In this document: one piece after another, positions 50,801-59,800 of the stretch
Numbering within the stretch: the first letter of the stretch is position 1
How the letters are laid out: each line of letters starts with the position of its first letter
Source: Cylicocyclus nassatus
Lineage: Eukaryota; Nematoda; Chromadorea; Rhabditida; Strongylidae
DNA length: 64,000 nt
Direction of reading: 5' to 3'
NCBI GenBank assembly: GCA_958299035.1
Contig: CATQJL010000305.1
Coordinates: 32,935,733-32,999,732 of the forward strand
Made by a program: the position numbers and the translations under genes
Notes under the pieces: model-generated
Told to the model about the DNA's origin: nothing
The model's database searches: none
The model's input: the letters and a program-made list of their open reading frames with translations, nothing else

Positions 50801-53800
50801 AACGGGAAATGAAGTGTAGATGTGGGCACAAGCAAAGGCTGTTCAGGGATAGGGATGGGACCTTTATTGGTGTTTTGACAGGGCCTAGCGGAGCCGGGTA
50901 AGCCAGATATCGATCGATAACGAGAAGTAGCCCTACGACATCCGCCCGGCCCCGATGTGTAAATGCTACTGTATGACAAAGGCGTAAAAGCACTATTGGT
51001 TGAGCGGGTGCGAACGCGACGCCTGCGTATCGTCACCGTTGTAGACCCTGCGCCTCATGTGCTCTGCGGCTAGTGGGGCCGCGTTCGCGCCCGGGGATAT
51101 TGCGCCTTCGTCGTGGAGCAGCGTGTATGTTTGCGAAGTTTGGTCTGGATTGTCGCCCTCCTTTGTGGGAGGGCTTCCGGAGATTGAGGGTCGCTGCCGG
51201 GGCCACGTTGGTGGCCGTTGGCCGCGGGGTCATTGGCCGACGCTGCCATGGGCGGGGTCGGCCTCTGGACTCTGTTGGGTCTGGGCGGCCCTCCAGGAGG
51301 GCTGGGGGACATCGGCCGCGCAGCTGTGAACCCTAAAGAGGTAGGCTTATACCTCACGGTCGTGGGCGGCGCATCCCTCTTATGGAGGCGGGCGCAGACG
51401 CGCTGAGATGTGTGAAAGGGGGTTTTCCCATGAGCCGAGCGGAGCCGGGTAAGCAAGCTAGTATTCAATAAATTCTCATGTATCTTCTCAAGTAGTGGTT
51501 CTCGATCGGCGCAGTTTGGGCTCCATTTGCATTCCTACCTTTTTCACAAACCAGGAGACTCTGTTTGCTGATTTTCGCTTGATGGCTCATTCGAAACATC
51601 GCTTTACTGAAAAGTTAGCTGAAGTGCCACAGTACCTCGCAGAGTGCCTCTCAAAAAGTTGAAGTTCCTTCTACATAGGATGAGATGACGATATATGTGC
51701 ACTTGCATGCCGTTATGTGTCGAGGTTACTGCAGTTTGTCGATTTATTAACTTACCGTTCTGCTTCACAGAAATGCCTTTGCATTTCAGAAAATATGATC
51801 TCCTCAGTTTCCCACCTCCAACTTCACTTAATATGCACTTTCTTCTGAGCTGATGGAATGATTTCTAACTTATATTTTGTGTCTTCTTTCAATATATTCT
51901 ATACACTCTTTTGTTGTTTTTGTTGTTTTGACATTAATCTTTTATATGTAAAGTATTTCCTCTTTTTATCTCATTTATTGATATCGACTACTTCATCCAT
52001 TCTCGAACACTTTAAATCTATTCCTTAGAGCAAAACGAGTGCTTATCTATCTATTCAATATTTCTTCTTTCAATAAAAACTGATTCCCATTTTGGTTTTG
52101 CGCCTGGAGCTAATTCAAGTGTTTAGTGACTTACAAATGTTTTTTAGGAGTAAGCTGATTACAATAAGGCGGGTGCAAGGTTCCTCTAAGGCCCCTATGC
52201 ACGTACATCCCCGCGGGGAGGGGAGGGGATCTGAGAGGGGAAGCGTCATATCTCGCCAGTCTACATGTCTTTCTTCCTTCTTCTCTATCTTGCTTATAAA
52301 GATTCTCATACCCTTATACCTGCGCATATTGGATGCCAGGTTATTGCTATACAAGTTTAAATATTCACCATTTCTTCTGATCCCCTGGGGATCCCCAGGG
52401 GATCACCCCACATTTTCAAAGCCATTTATCTTCCTGAAAAAATAATGAAAACGCTGCAAAATTGTACTGAAGATATACTACGATACTGCTGAGCATGGTT
52501 TCGACAGAAAAAATGGAATTTGAGAATTTTGATTTTTTCGATAATCCCTGGCTCGCGAGCAGCGGTTCATCGAAAATTTTGATATCTAGAGATTTCACTC
52601 ATTTCTACTATAAACATGTTTAGCACTGCTGTAGTATATCCTCAGTACAATTTTAGAGCACTTTCACTGAGTTTTCAGGAAGATAAATAACTTTGAAAAT
52701 GTGGGGTGATCCCCTGGGGATCTCCAGGGGATCACACGAAATAGTGAATATCTAATCTTGTGTGGCAGTAGCCTGGCATCCGTTATGCGCAAGTATCAGT
52801 GTATGAGAACCTTCAAAAGCAAGACAGAGAAAAAAGAAGAAAGATATGTAGACTAGCGAGATATGACGCTTCCCCTCACAGATCCCCTCCCCTCCCCGCG
52901 GGGATGTACGTGCATACGGGCCTAAGACTACGATTTCAGAAAAGTTTCGTAACGTTCCTTTGAAGAATTTTCGCAGAGCGCATAGGACAACACCAAAAAG
53001 AAAACCCCAGAGCTTTCTTCAGCTTCTTGCGAAACCCAACCTCACTGTCTCAGTCCTCTTGCAAAATGTCGAGAAAGCTCATAGCTGATTCTGGAAACTC
53101 GTTTAGCAAAGAGCGAAAACAGACTTGGAGTCAGCATCGCAACATGCATCTACGCATTCGATTACGAGTGGCCGCGGTCCCCAAGTAACCTTGCTTTGAC
53201 AGCGAGAATGAGTTGAATGTATTGTGATGAGATATCAGCCATCTTAAAACAAGGAAAACCGAATACGCTTTGCAACACGTGTGAATAACGAACTGATACT
53301 TGTACTGCACCTCAGCTAGATTAGTACTTGGAATTAAAGGAAGAAATCGAGGTTGCTGATTGTCGTGTGCAAAACGTGTACGGGTTTTCTAGCCTTATGA
53401 TGGCGATACATCGTGTCACGGCGATCACTTTCTGTTTCTTTCTGTCACATGAGCATAATACAAAAAATAACTGCCACGCAATCGGCTTCCTCATCTCAGC
53501 AGCGAAGGCTCCTTCAAGATTTTCGCTAAGGCCCGTATGCACGTACATCCCCGCGGGAGAGGAGGGGATCTGAGAGGGGAAGCGTCATATCTCGCTAATC
53601 TACATATATTCGTCCTTCTTTCTCTATCTTGCTTATGAAGTTTCTCATACACTGATACCTGCGCATAACGGATGCCAGGCTACTGCCATACAAGATTAGA
53701 TATTCACTATCTCGTCTGATCCCCTGGAGATCCCCAGGGGATCACCTCACATTTTCAAAGTCATTTATCTTTCTGATAACTTGATGAAAATGCTCTGAAA

Positions 53801-56800
53801 TTGTACTGAGGATATACTATAGCACTGCTAAACATGTTTATGGTAGAATGAGTGAAATCTCAAGATATCAAAATCTTCGATGAACCGCTGCTCGCGAGCC
53901 AGGGATTATCGAAAAAATCAAAACCTTCAAATTCCATTTCTTCTGTCGAAAACATGCTCGGCATTACCCTAGTATATCTTCGGTACAATTTTGCAGCGTT
54001 TTCATTGCTTTTCAAGAAGATAAATGACCTTGAAAATGTGAAGTGATCTCCTGGGGATCCCCAGGGGATCAGACGAGATAGTGAGTATCTAGTCTTGTAT
54101 GACAGTAACCTGGCATCCGTTATGCGCAAGTATCAGTGCATGGAAACCTTCAAAAGCAAGACAGAGAAAGAAGAAGAAAGATATATAGACTAGCGAGATA
54201 TGACGCTTCCCCTCCCAGATCCCCTCCCCTCTCCGCGAAGATGTACGTGCATACGGGAATAAGTCTAACATTAGCAGTGCATCACACCTACAGTACCTTA
54301 TATATAAAGCTAATTGTCTGTGTGTATGTATGCCTATCTGTATTTATGTACGTATGTGCAAAATAGAAATTTTTATTTCTGAACTGATTTGGACCAAACT
54401 TGGCACACATATATTTCGGGGCGGGGAGCGTGTCATAGGCTACATTTCGTCATCGATCGATATCGATTTGACCGATTTTTGTCGATTCTTTTGACAAGTT
54501 TGAGGTACGGGGCTGGGAGTTGGCAAAGGGGGTAAGTGAGCACGCTGATTACTAACACAGCGGGGGAATAAAGAATTGGCATGTAGAAGTGTGTATAGGG
54601 AAAGATTGTACAGGAATAGGGATGAGATCTTTATCATAGTCTTTTAGCAGGGCCGAGCGGAGCCGGGCTAGCGACCAGATATAAGGGAAGAATTTGACAG
54701 GAAGATAAGAGTAGCCTAGAGAATCTTAGCTAAAGGCAGCGGCTCGGCAGAATGACAGCTTTGGGATATTCATCGTTTTCGGTTCCCTAGATTAGCTAGT
54801 CCGAGACTGTGCTCTGCAGCTTCAAAAGATATCAATAACCCGCTTTTCCAGACGTGAAAAGCGCTATTTGAGAGCGGACCGCGTACTTGCCCTCTAGAGC
54901 GCGATTGGCTCGTGAGTGGAGATACTGTATCCACCGCACCCACAAGCCAATCGCGCTCTTGAGGGCGGATACGCGATCCGCCCTCAAATAGCGTTTTTCA
55001 CGTCTGGAAAAGCGGGTTATTGATATCTTTTGAAGCTGCAAAGCACGATTTTGGACTTAAATCCAGGGGAACCGAAAACGATTATCCCAAAGTTGTCATC
55101 CTGCGAGCCGCTGCCTTTAAGGCATGGCTTGAGAGCAGCACAAAATAATCAATCACCGAAGGTCTGCCCGCCCTCCTAACAGTACACATCTTGTGGATAC
55201 ATCCTGCTTGCATGCTTGTGCATGGCCATCAACAATCACTTGATTGGCACTATTTTGAAGGAGGCCACCCCCACTTGACAGATCCGGAGCTTCGATCCTT
55301 TTGATACAATCGTTTACCTAGCGCACTTACGCTGCTGCTATTTTGGCTATCTGCAGTCATCAAAGCTCTTCGGAGCGCCACCAGTAACAAGAAAATCTGG
55401 ATCACGAATCGAGTGATCGAAGTGAATGTAAGAGCGTGCACTGAGACCGGCACACAACGTGGAGGCAGGCCCAATCATTTTATTGATCAGAGTCCTAATT
55501 ATGCATTTTTTCGTCTGAAGCAGCCTGACTAATCCCAAATCTGCCTTAATCTGCTGAACTCTTGTGCAAGCGAAGTTATAAGCAATTATTGCAAGACAAT
55601 TGTGTGTGCGAAGTGCAAATCTTTACATATGAATTTTGGGCTCATTTTTTTGCTTGCAGGGCATACAGAAGATATACAGGATGTCCCAAAAGTAAGTACA
55701 CACTTTTCAATCGTCAATATCTCTCTTCCCGATAAGTCTTTCTTGCCAGTCAAGCACCATTCTGTAGAGGAGGTTTCAACTTGAAGTTACAGTATCGAAC
55801 GAATCACCGATCGCTTTTTGTTACTGTAAGGTTACGGTAAGGACTTCCAGCAAGTGAAGCCATTGTGAAATATGCCTCCGACAAATTTTTTTCAAAATAT
55901 CTGAAAAATTTGCACTGGGGTTTTCGCGAACGCTGATTCTACTACACAACTATTTATGAGTGTTTTCAGCTTTTTTGACTTCCCTTGACAGCGGCTTCCT
56001 TTACCATAGCAGAAGAGATTTTGGCTTGTTTGATTTTGTTCCGAGGCAGAATATGGCTTCCAATCGCCTAAAATCCTTGTCGAAGATTCTACAGTAATCC
56101 TAAAGTAATGAAGAGCGGTTTGTGATTCGCTTGATACTGTAAATCTGAGTTGAAGCCTCCTCTGCAGGATATTACTTAAATGGCGGAAAAAGACACAATG
56201 GGAAGAGAGATATTAACGATTGAAAAGTGTGCACTTACTTTTGCGACACATTGTATGCTAAAAGGCGAATTTGTAATCAGCGTTTACGCTGCATCGAATA
56301 GCATGCCTTTTGAGAATTGCAGCTTCAATCTAACCCTTCGTAAGTATCTTACTTCAAGTAAGTAGATAATTTTCAAATTGAATAAATGCATGTAGAAAAA
56401 ACCTGAGATTTAATTTAACAAAGGTAACACTCGCATTAGTAATCTGCATTTCCACGAATTCATGTTCTGCATATCACTGAAAGCTTAAAAATTTACTCAC
56501 AGAATATACTGGACCAAGATAGCCAACTTGTGATATGTCCAAGCCGTAGGAATTCTGCATCTGTTCACCAAAATAAGTGTCTTTCTCCTGCGAAGGACCA
56601 AAGTTGAAGAAGCAAACAGAGCCATAGTCAAGTGCAACACTAGCATATAGAATGACCAGGGCAACCAAACATGGAGAATTTTCGAAGACAAATCTAGCTC
56701 TGGGCCTAAAATGATCTATACTATCGCAGTATACTGTAGTTTCCAGTAAAAGGTTTCCCAAAATTACTCGAAATTTTTCGCAACTGCATTGATTGGCTCC

Positions 56801-59800
56801 CTAATTGAGCTGTTCTTTGCCGCAAAAACTTACTTTAGCGATAAGAACGCAAATGAAAATGATTTAGAAAAAAAGGAGGCTTTAAAATTGACTAGTGCAG
56901 ATTTACCCAACCTAAAGTTATCAAATGGGATTCACTAAACTACTTGAACTGTTATAGAGGTTTGCAATAGCTTATCAAAACGAATCTATCTATAAGCCAC
57001 TTACTAGGTTGGGAGAGGGAAAGTTCCGCATGACATCAGGTCAAAACCTTTCCTGATATTCCTGATCAATTGTTATGGATAAAAATGTAAAATAAAAAAT
57101 GCCTCGAATAAAACTGATTTGAGATTGCGCTCCACAAAACAAGAGGCGAAAATCTCATTGCGATTAGACGCGCTCCTGGCTCGTGACAAACCACGTAAGC
57201 TGCAAGGCTAAACAGGCCATTTACCGATGCAAAGCTAAATTTCAGATCCTCATAATCTTTTTGAAAATAGTGTAGGCCAAGGCTGGTATGAGGCAAAAGC
57301 ATAAACAAAGAAAAGACAATTTTTAACACAACGCAAGTGCGAAATTCGCTGCATTGACACTTATGAGCTCGTTTGGTGGGTACCAAGTGATTAGGGGTAG
57401 ACGAGTTGTGGAATAAGGTTTAATCGCATGGGCGTGGATTATTCGAGAAGAGCGATACGAGGTGTCCCGGTGTGGACCAGGGAGCAACCCCTAATACATT
57501 CGGAGGCTCCTTATATACGAAGGAAGGCGGAGCTGAACCGAGTACAGGTACAATGTACAGGAGTTGATGCTTGAAAGGAGATGCCGCCGATTGGCTACAC
57601 TCCTGGCGCACGGGTACCACTCACTCTTGAGTGATTAGATACTCAAGAGAGAGTAGCTCACAATTTAGCCTACGGGGAATTCGTAGGCTATCTAAAATAT
57701 AGAGTTAATTGGTTGATGATGTAGAAATCATCAACACTCCGGGCGAGCGAGAGGAAGTGAGATCTGGTAAGATCTTAATCAGAGTAGCTGATACATGTGA
57801 AGTTGACTAGCGAACTAGTTAATACCTCCGCATACAAAAAAATGAGCTATGAAGAAGGGGTTGCAAGTAACTTAAACATACACACAAGAGTAGAACATTT
57901 AGATGAAGTGATAATGGGAAAAGATCCCGGAGTGGTCGCTGGAGCTGTTGAGCGGTTTAGCGCTGCTCGTCGTCCTCGCCATTTCCTCCTTTTCCACACT
58001 GTATCGATGGTAGATGATCCATTGATGACCATATCCTTGATAAACGGCGTGCTTGCGTGATGTGTATACTCAAGATGTCTTCTCTCCGGTGTATTCGTCA
58101 TCCTCATCTTGGCTTCATTATTTGTGAACCGCTGCGGTAGCCACTCCATCCGATATTGGGCGCGAACATTGGAGTTCGTCGTGGAGCGTATTGTGGCCAA
58201 CCAACGTTGTCTGTCTGCTCGGGCTTCAGCAGAATGGAGGCAGTGACTGTTTGCCTTGTGAAGCTGGACTGTCGGCTGGATGAAGAACATGGTTGTAGTT
58301 TTGTTCGCGACGGAATCGTTCTCTTTTGAAGTGTTCCTTCTTCCTGCTTTGCCGATGATGGCTTGTCGCCCGTTCGTGTGTTCGTACTGTTGAGATAAGA
58401 GTACGATATGGATTTCTTCAATTCAATCTCTCGTTGTGTTGTGGAAATGTTGGGCGGTTGTTCCTGAGTGTTTCCTTCAACGTTGATATGCAGCCGAATG
58501 TGCCAACAAAATTTGATGTAGTGGTAGTGGCGCTCGTCCCTGATATAAGGTATCCAAAGATGGTTGAAGTCAGAATGAGGCCCGAAGGAAGCTCATGCAC
58601 TCTGTCGTTGTGGAGAGCAACAAGGTTTAGGAGGTCTTGTCCTATGATCAGATCGGATGAGATACTTTTCGAGGAGAGCGTATCTTGAGCGATTATCAGT
58701 TTCTTGTTAGAGATAAAACGCAAGTTTGCTTCCGTGAGACTTGCCGTCTGTATGTCGGTAGTCAGCTTCTGCTTAGTGTGCAATGACAAGTTCTTGAGCT
58801 TTTCGGAGCTGTAGAGACTTTTCAAGGTGATTTGTACTTCAGATGAGTTGAATTGCTCTTGTTGTTCGCTCATTCCAGATGTAGTAAACAAATTACTACG
58901 AAGAACTGGAAGCTTGAGTTCTTCACAAAGTCCTGATTTGATGAAACTTCTTTGCGCTCCTGAGTTCAGTAGTATTGTGATTGGTTGGTAGTCCCATAGT
59001 TCTTCATTGAAGATCATCGCTGTTGCAATTTGGAGTACACACTGATTGTGAACGATTGGAGCTTTGTCTGCAGTGTAGCTTTCACATCCATTTTGTGAGT
59101 TTTGCGCAGCTCTTATTTCGTTTATCGGTGGTCGACTCCGTTGGCTGGAGTGTTGCTGTGATCGACTTGGTAGTGGCGGTTGCCTTGCCACATTTGCAGG
59201 TCGGCGTGTTGCTGCGATATATCCATTGTCTTGCTTTTTTGCATTTGAGAGGCAAAGAGAATCATGGTGCGAGTCTTTGCATTTAGGGCACACTCCAGTA
59301 TTCTGGCAGTCTTTTGAACTGTGATTCTTAGCAAGACACCTCCAGCACACCCTTTGCTTTCTCGCTTCGAGGCGTCGAGCTTCCGGTGTGGTATATTTCT
59401 GACAGGTGTAAGGGGAATGTGGTTGTCCACATAAGCACAGGCGTCTTGGTTTCGAGAACTGTCTTTTCTCTTCCCATCTTGTTCTGTTGTTCCTTCCATT
59501 TTGATGAGTGTCCTGGCGATGGCTGGTTGGGAAAAGGGACTCAGTTGTGAGCGAAGTCGTTTCACGTAGTGAAATTATGCTGTCGATAGCTTTCAGGATT
59601 TCACTAACATCGAAGGAATCATCTTGTATTGCTTCTTTTTGGATGGCGGTTGTACAGATGGATTCGGGAAATTTGGAGAAGATCACTCGACGCCAAAGTC
59701 TGTCTGCGTTCATCTTTGCTCCCGTTTGTTCAAGATGAATGATTCTCGAATTGATTGCTTCAAAGGTTTCTCGGCAACTTTTCGGGTTATCTGACGCCCT

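Larger units (their letters stand above)
49389..51461 (+). mobile_element. Helitron-like element, family 1, composite copy 3
   Basis: Begins A|TCTTATATA (49389), is immediately interrupted by a foldback (49398-50417), resumes TATATAAAGCTGAATG, and ends GAGCCGGGTAAGCAAGCTAG|T at 51461. A first family-like 3' end (GAGCCGGGTAAGCCAG) occurs at about 50904. Beyond it comes a second family segment and a GC-rich block, so this is two joined copies or one copy that gained DNA. It lies in gene B intron 3. Confidence 0.55.

Noticed and set aside
51033..51468. Pro/Arg-rich 66-132-codon frames in the GC-rich block
   Set aside because: Open frames on both strands follow from low AT content; no domain seen.
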